64,000 nt of DNA from CAZNPL01 sp964574815 (lineage in GTDB: Bacteria > Planctomycetota > Phycisphaerae > UBA1845): positions 62,001-126,000 of the forward strand of contig CAZNPL010000012.1 in NCBI GenBank assembly GCA_964574815.1, written 5' to 3'. Shown here in pieces: positions 27,075-34,645 of this stretch. Position numbers and translations under genes: made by a program. The notes under the pieces were generated by a model. The model did no database searches and was not told the origin of the DNA. It saw only the letters and a list, made by a program, of their open reading frames with translations. Every line of letters begins with the position of its first letter. The stretch's first letter is position 1.

Positions 27075-27821
27075 ATGAGACGACTGGTTTGCGCGGCTTT
27101 GGCGATGTCTTTGGTTTCGGTCGGGGCGCGCGGGGAGGATGGGGAGAAGAAGACCGACTCCGATGAGGCCCGCGCGGTTTTGAAGAAGTGTGCCGAGGCG
27201 ATCAAGAAGCTGGATCGGGTGGCCTACCGGGCGGAGTACCTGGGAACCGAATGGGTGGCTAATTTTGTGCCCGAGATTGAGGGGAAGGTGGTCGTCGGGA
27301 AGCGGTCGAAGTACGACATCGTCGAGTTCTTCTGTCACGCAGATGTGCGGCCACGGGGATCGGAGGAGTCGTTCGAGTACACGGCCGGTTGCGACGGGGA
27401 CAGTTACTTTCTGATCGATCCGAAGACGAAGATGGCCCATAAGGATATTGACCCGGCGGTGTTGGGTTCGCAGGGGCGCAATCTGCAGCGTCCTGTGTTT
27501 GAGGCGTTCGCGGACGAGGAGCCGTTCAAGGAGGAGTTGGGGGCTGAGAATATCGGGCTTGGCGAGGGGGAGACGATTGACGGGCACGAATGTCATGAAA
27601 TCGTGATCGAGGGGAGCGAACCCCCAAAGGTCACGTTGTTCATCTCGATGCGGGACCATCTGCCACGGCGGGTTTTGCGGACGTACGAGAACCCGGAGGG
27701 CGAGCCGGGCAGTACGCGGCTCACGCTCACTTCGGTTGTGGCCGATCCGGCGGAGCCGAAAGACCCGTTCAAGGTGCAGGTTCCTGAGGGTTATACCCTG
27801 ACGGATGAGTTCGCTCCGTAG
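27075..27821 (+). CDS. Exported LolA/DUF-type protein, unknown function
   Basis: A 248-aa secreted protein with signal peptide RRLVCAALAMSLVSVGARG (residues 2-20). The mature part begins with a helix (SDEARAVLKKCAEAIKKLDRVAYRAEYLGT) followed by a series of beta strands (GKVVVGKRSKYDIVEF, SYFLIDPKTKMAHK, HECHEIVIEG, VTLFISMRDHLPRRVLRTYE, RLTLTSVVADPAEPKDPFKVQVPEGY). This layout matches the half-barrel of LolA/LolB-like proteins and the DUF2092 group. Such proteins bind lipid or lipoprotein acyl chains in the periplasm, but no specific role can be assigned. The ATG at 27075 has GGGAGG about 10 bases upstream; an in-frame upstream ATG at 27045 would destroy the signal peptide. Confidence 0.7.
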   Translation: MRRLVCAALAMSLVSVGARGEDGEKKTDSDEARAVLKKCAEAIKKLDRVAYRAEYLGTEWVANFVPEIEGKVVVGKRSKYDIVEFFCHADVRPRGSEESFEYTAGCDGDSYFLIDPKTKMAHKDIDPAVLGSQGRNLQRPVFEAFADEEPFKEELGAENIGLGEGETIDGHECHEIVIEGSEPPKVTLFISMRDHLPRRVLRTYENPEGEPGSTRLTLTSVVADPAEPKDPFKVQVPEGYTLTDEFAP

Positions 27822-27862
27822 TGGGGCTTCCGGTAAAGTCGTTCGCGATTGGGAGGGCGCCT

Positions 27863-27903
27863 GCTCCCCCACGCCTTCGCTTGCGCGAAGGGAGGGGCAC
27901 CCT
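27863..27903. repeat. REP-like palindrome
   Basis: TCCCCCACGCCTTCGC then TTGCGCGAAGGGAGGGGCAC: a palindrome of the CCCTTCGC/GCGAAGGG family with the GGGGCACC tail, directly after the LolA-like gene, where it may also serve as a terminator. Confidence 0.65.
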
Positions 27904-28024
27904 TTAGGGGTGATCCCAACTTCATTCAGTGGCCTCGATAACCGAGTTTTATCGTAGACTGATCCTGCGTACGTATTGCGCAGGGAAGGTCTCGATCGAT
28001 TCGGGTGAACCAGGGGTGACTGAC

Positions 28025-28711
28025 ATGACCACGTCGAGTTCTCATGGGGGGGCCAAGCGTCGGCCGCGGCGTCGTTACGTGCTCCGGCCCGGGTTTCAGT
28101 GGAAGCACACCGCGATGGCGGTGGTTTCGGTGTTTATCGTATCGGAGCTGATGGCGCTGGTGCTGTTTGCCGTGCTGCATTATCAGGCCCGTGCGCGGAT
28201 CATTTCGCCGGGTTCTGCAACGGCGTGGGAGAACACGATTGCGATCCTGGCCTCGGGGGCCGGGTTCGCGCTGGTGTTGGGGATCGTGTTCGGGGTGTGG
28301 GCGATATTCAGCACACATCGGATTTGCGGTCCGTTGTATGTGGTGGAGGGGGCGCTTCGGGAGTTGGCGCGGGGTCGGTTCCCGCACCGGCGGCCACTGC
28401 GCAAGAAGGACGAGTTCAAGGCGTTTTACGACGTGTTCTGGGACACGGTGTACGCGGTGAAGGCCCGTTCGCGGCGGCATTACTCGGCGGTGGGGGAGGC
28501 GTTGGAGATCACGCGTACGCTCAAGGATGCGGATGAGGTTGCCAGGCTGCAGGGGCTGAAGGACCTGGTGATGCGGCTGGAGGCGGTTCGCGACGAGTTG
28601 GGGCAGGGTTTGGGTGAGGAGGCACAGGAGTCGCTGTTCGGGTCGGCTCCTCAGGGGGAGAGTCAGGTCCGGGGCACGCAGAGTCCGGTGTGTGCCGAGG
28701 TGGCCGGTTAG
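28025..28711 (+). CDS. Two-helix membrane protein with HAMP-like segment
   Basis: A 228-aa inner-membrane protein. A basic N-terminus (AKRRPRRRYVLRPGFQWKH) is followed by helix 1 (TAMAVVSVFIVSELMALVLFAVL), a short periplasmic loop, helix 2 (IAILASGAGFALVLGIVFGVWAIF) and a cytoplasmic part. The latter starts HRICGPLYVVEGALRELARGRFP, closely resembling the first helix of a HAMP linker (GPL followed by L..G). It then continues as helices with no attached kinase, GGDEF or methyl-accepting domain. It may relay a membrane signal to a separate partner. The start at 28025 is chosen because upstream codons add no membrane topology; its ribosome-binding site (AGGGGTG) is weak. Confidence 0.65.
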   Translation: MTTSSSHGGAKRRPRRRYVLRPGFQWKHTAMAVVSVFIVSELMALVLFAVLHYQARARIISPGSATAWENTIAILASGAGFALVLGIVFGVWAIFSTHRICGPLYVVEGALRELARGRFPHRRPLRKKDEFKAFYDVFWDTVYAVKARSRRHYSAVGEALEITRTLKDADEVARLQGLKDLVMRLEAVRDELGQGLGEEAQESLFGSAPQGESQVRGTQSPVCAEVAG

Positions 28712-29273
28712 ACGGAGTGGGCGCCGACTGGGAAGTTCAGGTTCGGATCAAAACGGTGTTTAGGCCTTATCGGGCGGGTTGGGTGCGGTGTCGCCCGAGG
28801 CGCGGGGCGGTCGGTTTTTTCAAGTCAGGCGGTCGACATTGCCTGTGGGCGGACGGGGTAGGGCCTTTCCGATAGCCGCTTGAAGGCGGCAAGGCACTGG
28901 CGGGCAAGCCAGCGTACGTAATTTAGCGCGCTGAGGCGGGCACACGCGACGCAGGCCTTGCCTGCCGGCAAGAGCCGCGTTGTCCCTGGCACCGTCGGCT
29001 GGGAGGACTGCACGGGCAAGCTCGCTAAACGGGGGCAAGCGGCCAGGGGCACCCATCAACGGCCAGCGGCAGTCGTCAACGGTCAGTGGCACGCGTCAGC
29101 GGCACCGGGACAGGCTCCGGGTTTTGATTTCCCTTGTGTCAGGGCGGTGCGGTGACATTCAGGATTCGCCGGTTTCGGGCGTTTCGCCGCGCTGTGTCAC
29201 TGGGTACTGCGGGTCGGGTTGCTCGGGACAGCATGTCCGGCCCTGCTTGCGCATTTTACCACTCCGCTGGCTC
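28712..29273. repeat. Intergenic region with CACTGGCGG-type and GTCAACGG tandem repeats
   Basis: No supported gene. A partial CACTGGCGG...CCAGCG element lies at 28893-28914. A tandem of about 20 bp (CATCAACGGCCAGCGGCAGT then CGTCAACGGTCAGTGGCACG then CGTCAGCGGCACC) runs at 29052-29106. Related GTGGCACGCATCAACGG strings are found near 44110 and 45752. Confidence 0.6.
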
Positions 29274-29301
29274 TTGATTCGTGTGGGACATGTGCTATTC
29301 T
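29274..29301 (+). promoter_or_regulatory. Predicted sigma-70 promoter of the YerC-type gene
   Basis: TTGATT at 29274-29279, a 16-bp spacer and TATTCT at 29296-29301. It would give a leader of about 118 nt to the ATG at 29426. Confidence 0.45.
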
Positions 29302-29425
29302 GCGAGCGTGGTTGCCGATCGGCGTCGGGGGCGCCGTTTGGGGCGGGGGGAACTTCCACGGGGACTTTGTGTGCGGCGCGGGAAACGGGTGTACTCGGAT
29401 ACATCATGACCCTAAGGAGATGAGA

Positions 29426-29758
29426 ATGTCAAAGGCTCGGCAGCAGGATGCTTCACTTTGGACGAAGGACGCGACGGACCTGATGCGCACGCTTCTGTCG
29501 TTGCAGACGGTTCAGGAGGCGAAGCGGTTCCTCCGTGATCTCATGACCGAGGATGAGATCCGAATGATGGTGGATCGCTGGCGTGTGGCCCGGATGCTGG
29601 CGGACGGGCAGTCGTATCGTCAGATCGAGGATGAGACGGGGTTGAGTTCGCGGACGATTGCGCGGATCAGCAAGTGGCTGCGCGAGGGGGAGGGTGGCTA
29701 CCGGATGATTTTGTCTCGGCAGAGCGGCGGCAAGAAGAAGAAAAAGGCCCGCCGTTAA
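29426..29758 (+). CDS. YerC/YecD-type TrpR-like DNA-binding protein
   Basis: A 110-aa member of the TrpR-like YerC/YecD family. The core LWTKDATDLMRTLLSLQTVQEAKRFLRDL... EDEIRMMVDRWRVARMLADGQSYRQIEDETGLSSRTIARISKWL is cited here by landmarks: helices at about 10-60 and a helix-turn-helix at about 62-88 (QIEDETGLSSRTIARI). Length and order match the family. It presumably represses or activates target genes; whether tryptophan is a ligand is unknown, and YerC proteins generally lack a proven ligand. The tail GGKKKKKARR is strongly basic and may add non-specific DNA contact. The start ATG has AAGGAGA 5 bases upstream. No tryptophan genes are close. Confidence 0.85.
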   Translation: MSKARQQDASLWTKDATDLMRTLLSLQTVQEAKRFLRDLMTEDEIRMMVDRWRVARMLADGQSYRQIEDETGLSSRTIARISKWLREGEGGYRMILSRQSGGKKKKKARR

Positions 29759-29882
29759 TCAGGCACGTTTCCGAGTGTCCTGGAACCAACAGGGTCGGTC
29801 GTCCCGAGGGCACGGTGTGGTTGGCTTGTGATGCCGTTGCCGCATGCCCACGCGAGCGTGGATGTGGCACGCGGCGTGGTGA

Positions 29883-29918
29883 TCCACCACCCCTTGCTTC
29901 GCAAGGGATGGGTTCATC
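29883..29918. repeat. REP-like palindrome between yerC-type gene and mutL
   Basis: CCACCCCTTGC-TTC-GCAAGGGATGG: arms CCCTTGC/GCAAGGG, from the same family as the CCCTTCGC elements. It lies between two convergent genes and may act as a bidirectional terminator. The stretch ACTTTACCCAGCGAGC at about 29946-29960 resembles one arm of the CCCAGCGAT element. Confidence 0.55.
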
Positions 29919-29995
29919 CGCCCATGGCTCCCTGGCTGATTACGCACTTTACCCAGCGAGCAACACACCCATTGTCCTTGGCATCCTCGCGCCGG

Positions 29996-31882
29996 TCACG
30001 TACGTTTGAATTGGCGCTCGAGGTCCCTGACGGTCAGTCGTAGGGCGGTCGGGCGGCCATGGGGGCAGTTGCTTGATTTTTCGATCAGGTCGCGGCGGCT
30101 GATCAGGGCGTCGATTTCTTCGCGGGTGAGGGGGTCGCCGGCTTTGACGGCGGCCTTGCAGGCCATCATATCGAGTGCTTCGTGGATGAGACCTTCGGCG
30201 TTGGCGTGATCTTCGTTCTGGGCGATTTTGTCGAGCAGGTCGCGGACGAATCCGACGACGTCGGTGTCTTTGAGGAGGTCGGGGAAGGACTGGATTGCGA
30301 CGGAGTCCTTGCTGAAGGGGGTGAACTCGAGACCGAGTTGGTCGAGGAGTTCGGCGTGGGAGTCGATGAGGGCGAGCTGTTCGGGCGTTACGTGGAGCGT
30401 TTCGGGGAGCAGGAGCCGTTGTGACTGCAGTTTGCCGCGGGTGATGCGATCTTTGAGCTGGTTGTAGAGGACGCGCTCGTGCAGGGCGTGCTGGTCGATG
30501 ATGACCAAGCCGTCGTCGGTTTCGCATACCAGGTAGGTGTTGTGAAGCTGGATGGCGCTGCGGATGGGGCCGGCGGGGATGTCGGTCGGGGTTGGTTCCT
30601 GTGCGTCGGGTGGTGGGGCGGCGAAGGATTCGTGTTGTCCGGATTGCGGTTGCTCGAACATGGCCCGCCAGACTTCCAGACCCTGGCTTGGCGTCGCAGA
30701 GCGCGGTTGCGTTTCGCCGCCCCGGTAGGGGCGATCCCCGGTGATGGGGCTGCCGGCGGCGGGGGCTGATGGCGGAGCGGTTCGGCGCATTTCTTCGGCG
30801 AATTCCCGGCGGAGTCGTTCCTGTTCCTGCGGGTCGGGCGGTGTGGCGGGTTGGCCTCGCCAGCCGCGGGAGGTGTCTAGTGCCGGGGTGAGGTCGGCGG
30901 AGCGGAGGGCTTCTCTGAGGGCGCTGAGGACCTGGGAGTGGACGACGTTGGAGTCCTGCCAGCGGACTTCGATTTTGGTGGGGTGGACGTTGACGTCGAC
31001 TTCGGTCGGGTCGATCGAGAGGAAGAGGAAGACGACGGCGGCGCGGTTGGGTTCGATCAGGCCCCGATAGGCCTCGCGGATGGCGTGGTGGAGGTAGCGG
31101 TCGCGGATGAAGCGGCCATTGACGAAGACGAACTGCCAGTTGGTGTTTGATCGCGAGTCTGCGGGTCGGGCGGCGTAGCCTTCGATGGCGACGGGGGCCT
31201 CGTCGCGGTGGAACTCGATGAGTGAGTCGCCGAGTTCGCGGCCATAGAGCTGGGCGATTCGTTCGCGGCGCGAGGAGCCGGCGGCGAGCTGGTGGGTGGT
31301 GCGGTTGCGGTTGGTCAGTTCGAAGGCGATTTTGGGGTGGGCCATCGCGAGGCGGGAGAACTGGGTGGTGATGTGGCCCAGTTCGGTGGCGGGCTGGCGA
31401 AGGAATTTCCGGCGGGCGGGGACGTTGAAGAAGAGGTCTCGGACTTCGATCTGGCATCCCGGGGGGCAGCCGGCGGCGCGGCTGGTGCGGAGCTGCTGTC
31501 CTTCGACGATGACTTCGCCGCCTTCGTCGGACTCGTGGGTTCGTGAGACGATGCGCAGTCGGGAGACGGCGCCGATGCTGGCGAGGGCCTCGCCGCGGAA
31601 GCCGAGGGAGGCGATGTGGTAGAGGTCGGGTTCGGCGGAGATTTTGCTGGTGGCGTGCGGGGTGACGGCGAGGGGGAGTTCGTCGGGGGTCATGCCGCAG
31701 CCATCGTCGGTGACTTTGATGAGTGAGCGGCCACCGTCTTCGATGGCGACGTTGATGCGCGTGGCGCCGGCGTCGACGGCGTTTTCCATGAGTTCTTTGA
31801 CGACGCTGGCGGGGCGTTCGATGACCTCGCCGGCGGCGATTTTTTTGACGAGGATGTCGGGTAGGACCTGGATGCGTTTCAT
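29996..31882 (-). CDS. mutL: DNA mismatch repair protein MutL (endonuclease type)
   Basis: A 628-aa MutL. The GHKL ATPase has its motifs: GEVIERPASVVKELMENAVDAGA is represented by Glu33/Asn34 in LMENAVDAGA, then DDGCGM (59-64) and FRGEALASI. The C-terminal dimerisation/endonuclease domain carries DQHALHER, ACKAAVKAGDP, CPHGRPT and the final F-K-R, so it is of the nicking type found in bacteria without MutH. The metal-binding motif DQHA-x2-E-x4-E ends in Asn (DQHALHERVLYN) instead of Glu. The start is ATG at 31882; a 119-codon open extension upstream overlaps the divergent TIM-barrel gene and is rejected. No mutS is present in the window. Confidence 0.93.
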   Translation of the reverse strand: MKRIQVLPDILVKKIAAGEVIERPASVVKELMENAVDAGATRINVAIEDGGRSLIKVTDDGCGMTPDELPLAVTPHATSKISAEPDLYHIASLGFRGEALASIGAVSRLRIVSRTHESDEGGEVIVEGQQLRTSRAAGCPPGCQIEVRDLFFNVPARRKFLRQPATELGHITTQFSRLAMAHPKIAFELTNRNRTTHQLAAGSSRRERIAQLYGRELGDSLIEFHRDEAPVAIEGYAARPADSRSNTNWQFVFVNGRFIRDRYLHHAIREAYRGLIEPNRAAVVFLFLSIDPTEVDVNVHPTKIEVRWQDSNVVHSQVLSALREALRSADLTPALDTSRGWRGQPATPPDPQEQERLRREFAEEMRRTAPPSAPAAGSPITGDRPYRGGETQPRSATPSQGLEVWRAMFEQPQSGQHESFAAPPPDAQEPTPTDIPAGPIRSAIQLHNTYLVCETDDGLVIIDQHALHERVLYNQLKDRITRGKLQSQRLLLPETLHVTPEQLALIDSHAELLDQLGLEFTPFSKDSVAIQSFPDLLKDTDVVGFVRDLLDKIAQNEDHANAEGLIHEALDMMACKAAVKAGDPLTREEIDALISRRDLIEKSSNCPHGRPTALRLTVRDLERQFKRT

Positions 31883-31994
31883 GTCGGTTCGGTCCGGGTT
31901 CGGCGCATGGGGCGGCCTCTTTGCCGGCGATGGCGATCGTTCGCTGGAATGCCCCAGGCGACTATAATGTTCGCGAAAAGGGGAGGCAAACGAG

Positions 31995-32708
31995 GTGGAA
32001 TGGATTCGGGCGGTTGATGTCGGGGCCGGGGAGTTGGGTGAAGAGTCTCTCTCCGGCGTCGCCGCTGCAGGTTTTGACGGCGTCAATGTTTGCACTTCAT
32101 TTGACGGGCAATTCACAGCGCGGGTGTTTGAGGAGGGGTTGAGTCGGGCGGCGTCGTTGACGTCGCGGCATGGCGTGAGGGTGGTGTCGCTCACGATCGA
32201 GCCGGGGGATGCGGCGTTGGGGGACGTCGATCGTGCCAAGCGCGCGGAAGCTCAGGGGTGTTTGGCGGATGTGCTCAAGGTTGTTGCACCGTTGGGGCTG
32301 TCATGCGTGATCGTGTCGCCGCCTGCGGTGCATTCGCGGCAGGCTGATGGACCAGCAGTTGCTTATGCCGATGCGATCAACGGGCTGCTGGAGGCGATGC
32401 GATCGTTGTCGCTGGTGGCGGAGCGGTCAGGCGTGACGCTGGCCGTCCGCGCGCCGTATAGGGGTTGCCTGCTGTCACCGGTGGAGACGCGTGAGTTGTT
32501 GGACTCGGTTTATTCGGCGTGGGTCGGCGTGTGCGTTAATGCGAGGGAGTTGGAGCCGGTTGGCCGGTTGGATGACTGGATTGGGACGTTGGCTTACCGG
32601 GTTGTGGCCGTTCGGTTTGCGGATCCGGAGAGGATGTCCGCGAGGGAGCCGCGTTTCCGCGGCGCGCACGTGTCGCGTTGTCTTGCCATCTTCCAGTCTT
32701 CCGCCTGA
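31995..32708 (+). CDS. Xylose-isomerase-like TIM-barrel protein, C-terminus altered by repeat
   Basis: A 237-aa protein of the sugar-phosphate isomerase/AP-endonuclease-2 (xylose isomerase-like) TIM-barrel class, judged from GEESLSGVAAAGFDGVNVC, HGVRVVSLTIEPGD, VVAPLGLSCVIVSPP and VAERSGVTLAVRAPYRG. Usual lengths are about 260-290 residues, so it is short. The last about 22 residues (REPRFRGAHVSRCLAIFQSSA) do not look like the barrel's end and resemble translation of a dispersed repeat also seen at about 33497-33540 (reading RSAGVSRCLAVL). The gene may therefore be truncated by repeat DNA. The start GTG at 31995 has GGGGAGG upstream. Typical metal-binding Glu/His residues are hard to place, so activity is doubtful. 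Confidence 0.6.
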   Translation: MEWIRAVDVGAGELGEESLSGVAAAGFDGVNVCTSFDGQFTARVFEEGLSRAASLTSRHGVRVVSLTIEPGDAALGDVDRAKRAEAQGCLADVLKVVAPLGLSCVIVSPPAVHSRQADGPAVAYADAINGLLEAMRSLSLVAERSGVTLAVRAPYRGCLLSPVETRELLDSVYSAWVGVCVNARELEPVGRLDDWIGTLAYRVVAVRFADPERMSAREPRFRGAHVSRCLAIFQSSA

Positions 32709-32798
32709 TATCAGCAGCGCGCCGCGTTTATGGATTGAGGTTGCTGCGCCCGGCGGTGGACCGGGCTGCACGTGGGGCGCGGTTTTTCGCTGAACGGA

Positions 32799-33059
32799 TC
32801 ATTCGTGTTCGTTTGCGGTGATGTCGTCGGCCGTTTTGGTTGCGGTGTTTGCGATGAGCATTGCTTGTGCTTCGGCGGCTTGGCCCCAGCGCTGCGTGTA
32901 GGCTTCGGCGATTTTTTTTTCGGGCCAGGGGAGGTCGGCGTGTTCGAAGAGCCAGTCGTTGTAGAGGGCGGCCTCGCGCAGGGATGAGACCTGGTCAGAT
33001 TGTTTGGGGGCGATTTGTTCCCAGCGATGAAGGGCTTGTCGATTTACTCTCGATCGCAT
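32799..33059 (-). CDS. Possible small or fragmentary gene, unknown
   Basis: An 86-residue frame, of which about residues 30-80 (ALYNDWLFEHADLPWPEKK, IAEAYTQRWGQAAEAQAML) look protein-like and helical. The N-terminal part is encoded by one arm of the inverted-repeat element at 33019-33176 and there is no ribosome-binding site. I regard it as a gene remnant whose 5' end was replaced by repeat DNA, or a chance frame. Family not recognised. Confidence 0.25.
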   Translation of the reverse strand: MRSRVNRQALHRWEQIAPKQSDQVSSLREAALYNDWLFEHADLPWPEKKIAEAYTQRWGQAAEAQAMLIANTATKTADDITANEHE

Positions 33060-33176
33060 GCACGGATTGCGACTTTCGTGTCCCCGAACCCTGGGTTTGG
33101 GGTGCGCGCCAAGCGATCGAAGGGGTGTCGATTTAATCGAGGCCGATTAAATCGACAGGCCCTGAATCGCTGGGCT
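33019..33176. repeat. Inverted-repeat-bounded element (MITE-like)
   Basis: The arm TCCCAGCGATGAAGGGCTTG followed by TCGATTTA (33019-33046) is repeated inverted as TAAATCGACAGGCCCTGAAT then CGCTGGG (33150-33176), about 90 percent identical by eye. Inside lies a perfect palindrome at 33127-33156: GTCGATTTAATCG, loop AGGC, CGATTAAATCGAC. At 36829-36848 the outer arms occur fused as CCCAGCGAT-GA-ATCGCTGGG, like a deletion derivative. No transposase is encoded. Confidence 0.55.
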
Positions 33177-33238
33177 ATTCTCACGTGCCCCTCCGGGGCA
33201 CGGTCCGCTTCCTTACGGTCGCGGCTCGGAAAAGGTCG
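33165..33238. repeat. Composite repeat GCTATTCTCACGTGCCCC / GGTCCGCTTCC
   Basis: ATCGCTGGGCTATTCTCACG, then a GTGCCCC-TCC-GGGGCAC hairpin, then GGTCCGCTTCCTTACGG and TCGCGGCTCGGAAAAG. The same modules in the same order occur at 36839-36980, but separated there by about 65 bp. Confidence 0.65.
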
Positions 33239-33341
33239 TACTGGTCGAGATTGGTTGCACAAGGAAAAGCGGCATTCGGATCGACCGCTCCGTGGCTGTC
33301 GCGGTACTGGTTGGGTTGCCGCGGTTGTCTGGTGCGGAGAG

Positions 33342-33381
33342 CGTCCCCCATCCCTTCGCTGGCGCGAAGGGATGGGGCACC
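33342..33381. repeat. REP-like palindrome, best-preserved copy
   Basis: CCCCATCCCTTCGC, loop TGGC, GCGAAGGGATGGGG: a perfect 14-bp stem followed by CACC. It is the best conserved member of the family listed at 24617, 27863, 29883 and 45343. Confidence 0.75.
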
Positions 33382-33832
33382 TTCACCTTGCGTCGCCGTG
33401 GAGATTCCTGGGACGGATCATCGTGATCACGACGTTGGGTCGCCGGGTCACCGCCCTTCGTTTCGTAGAAGTCGATGTAATGCCAGCAGCCGAGCGACGC
33501 CTACGAAGCGCCGGCGTCTCCCGATGTCTTGCCGTACTTTGGAATGCGAGGGTGTCGTGAAAGCGTCTCTACCCGGTCGAGATGAGTCGCCCGCGCTTCA
33601 CCAACGCCCTGGCCGATGGCATCAATGTCAACTTCGACGTGTAGCGCATCAACCCCGGCATCAGCGAAAGCGGCTCGAATACTGACGCCAGCATCCAGGT
33701 GGACAAGCGGGATCGACTCGGCCGACAGCGCCGCCGGGGTACTGGCCGGCGCACACATCATCCGCGCGCACGACATCGCCGAAAGCGTCGCCGTCGTCCG
33801 AATGGCCCACGCGATCCGAACGGCACGGTGGG

Positions 33833-33848
33833 GTGCATCTTGATGCAC
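33833..33848. repeat. Palindromic repeat GTGCATC-WW-GATGCAC, copy 3
   Basis: GTGCATCTTGATGCAC, the exact reverse complement of the copies at 1070 and 24564. The gap 33060-34029 otherwise holds only repeat modules and no supported gene. Confidence 0.75.
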
Positions 33849-34029
33849 CTGCACATTCTCGACGCGCCTTCGCATTCGGCACGTCTTTCTCTTGCTGCAC
33901 CATTTGAAGTCAGGCACACGTATGCAGCACCTTACAGAATTGTAATGCGGATTCATGGCCTCCTCGAGCAGCCCGCACGTCCGCAGGAGTGTTTTGCGAC
34001 GCGAGGGGCCCGGGCGTTATACTGGGCTC

Positions 34030-34449
34030 ATGCCTTTCGCGGGGCCGGGCAAGCTTGTGGCTGACGTCGGGAAAACGCTGACGTTGGACGAGCCCGGCGT
34101 CATCAAGGGCGAGTCGGGCAATACGGACCCGCTCGAGATCAACGGCGAGATTGAGAACGATGGTGATATCAACATCCTCGAGGACTTCACGGTGAAGCTC
34201 TCGGGCGACGGGCTCGCGCCGACGTCAACGGGCACCATCACCGTCAACAGCGCCAGCGCCAAGTTGCAGTTCGCCGTGGCCGATTCGGTGACGAACCAGA
34301 ACGCGCGACTGGATCTACGCGACGGGACGGTCGACGTCAATGGAGCCTTGACGTGGGAAGGCGAGTTCGAGATGGAAAGTGACGCTGAGGTCGATACCGA
34401 GGACCTGACTGACTCGGACGCGGCGTCTTTCTGCAAGGGCAATTGCTGA
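34030..34449 (+). CDS. Short beta-solenoid-like protein, possibly a gene fragment
   Basis: A 139-aa frame with regular short beta-turn repeats (DEPGVIKGESGNTDPLEIN, GEIENDGDINILEDFTVKL, GTITVNSASAKLQFAV, ARLDLRDGTVDVNGALTWEG), typical of right-handed beta-solenoid adhesin-like secreted proteins. It lacks a signal peptide, and the ATG at 34030 has no ribosome-binding site; TATACT lies only about 6 bases upstream. The most likely reading is the 3' remnant of a larger secreted protein whose 5' part was lost in the repeat-rich DNA before it. The protein-like composition argues that it was once coding. Function unknown. Confidence 0.45.
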   Translation: MPFAGPGKLVADVGKTLTLDEPGVIKGESGNTDPLEINGEIENDGDINILEDFTVKLSGDGLAPTSTGTITVNSASAKLQFAVADSVTNQNARLDLRDGTVDVNGALTWEGEFEMESDAEVDTEDLTDSDAASFCKGNC

Positions 34450-34645
34450 CGGCCGTCGCTCGGTCTTGAGCGGTTGTGACCATGAAGGACTTGGAGATTA
34501 GTCGACGATGAAGGGGCGGCGGGCGTCTGGTGATAATGTCGCAAGACAACATCGGCGCCTGCGCCCCTTCTTCAGCGATTCCTGGCGTTCCCAGGACAAT
34601 GTAAGACTATGATGTAAGAGGACCGGAGGACGAGAGGAGGCAGGC

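Noticed and set aside
31883..32239. 119-codon N-terminal extension of MutL
   Set aside because: MutL begins at M-K-R-I-Q-V-L at 31882; the extension overlaps the divergent TIM-barrel gene.
33000..33560. Plus-strand frames in the repeat-rich gap after the TIM-barrel gene
   Set aside because: They are composed of repeat modules (RCPSGARSAS..., GAPSPCV...) with no start signals.
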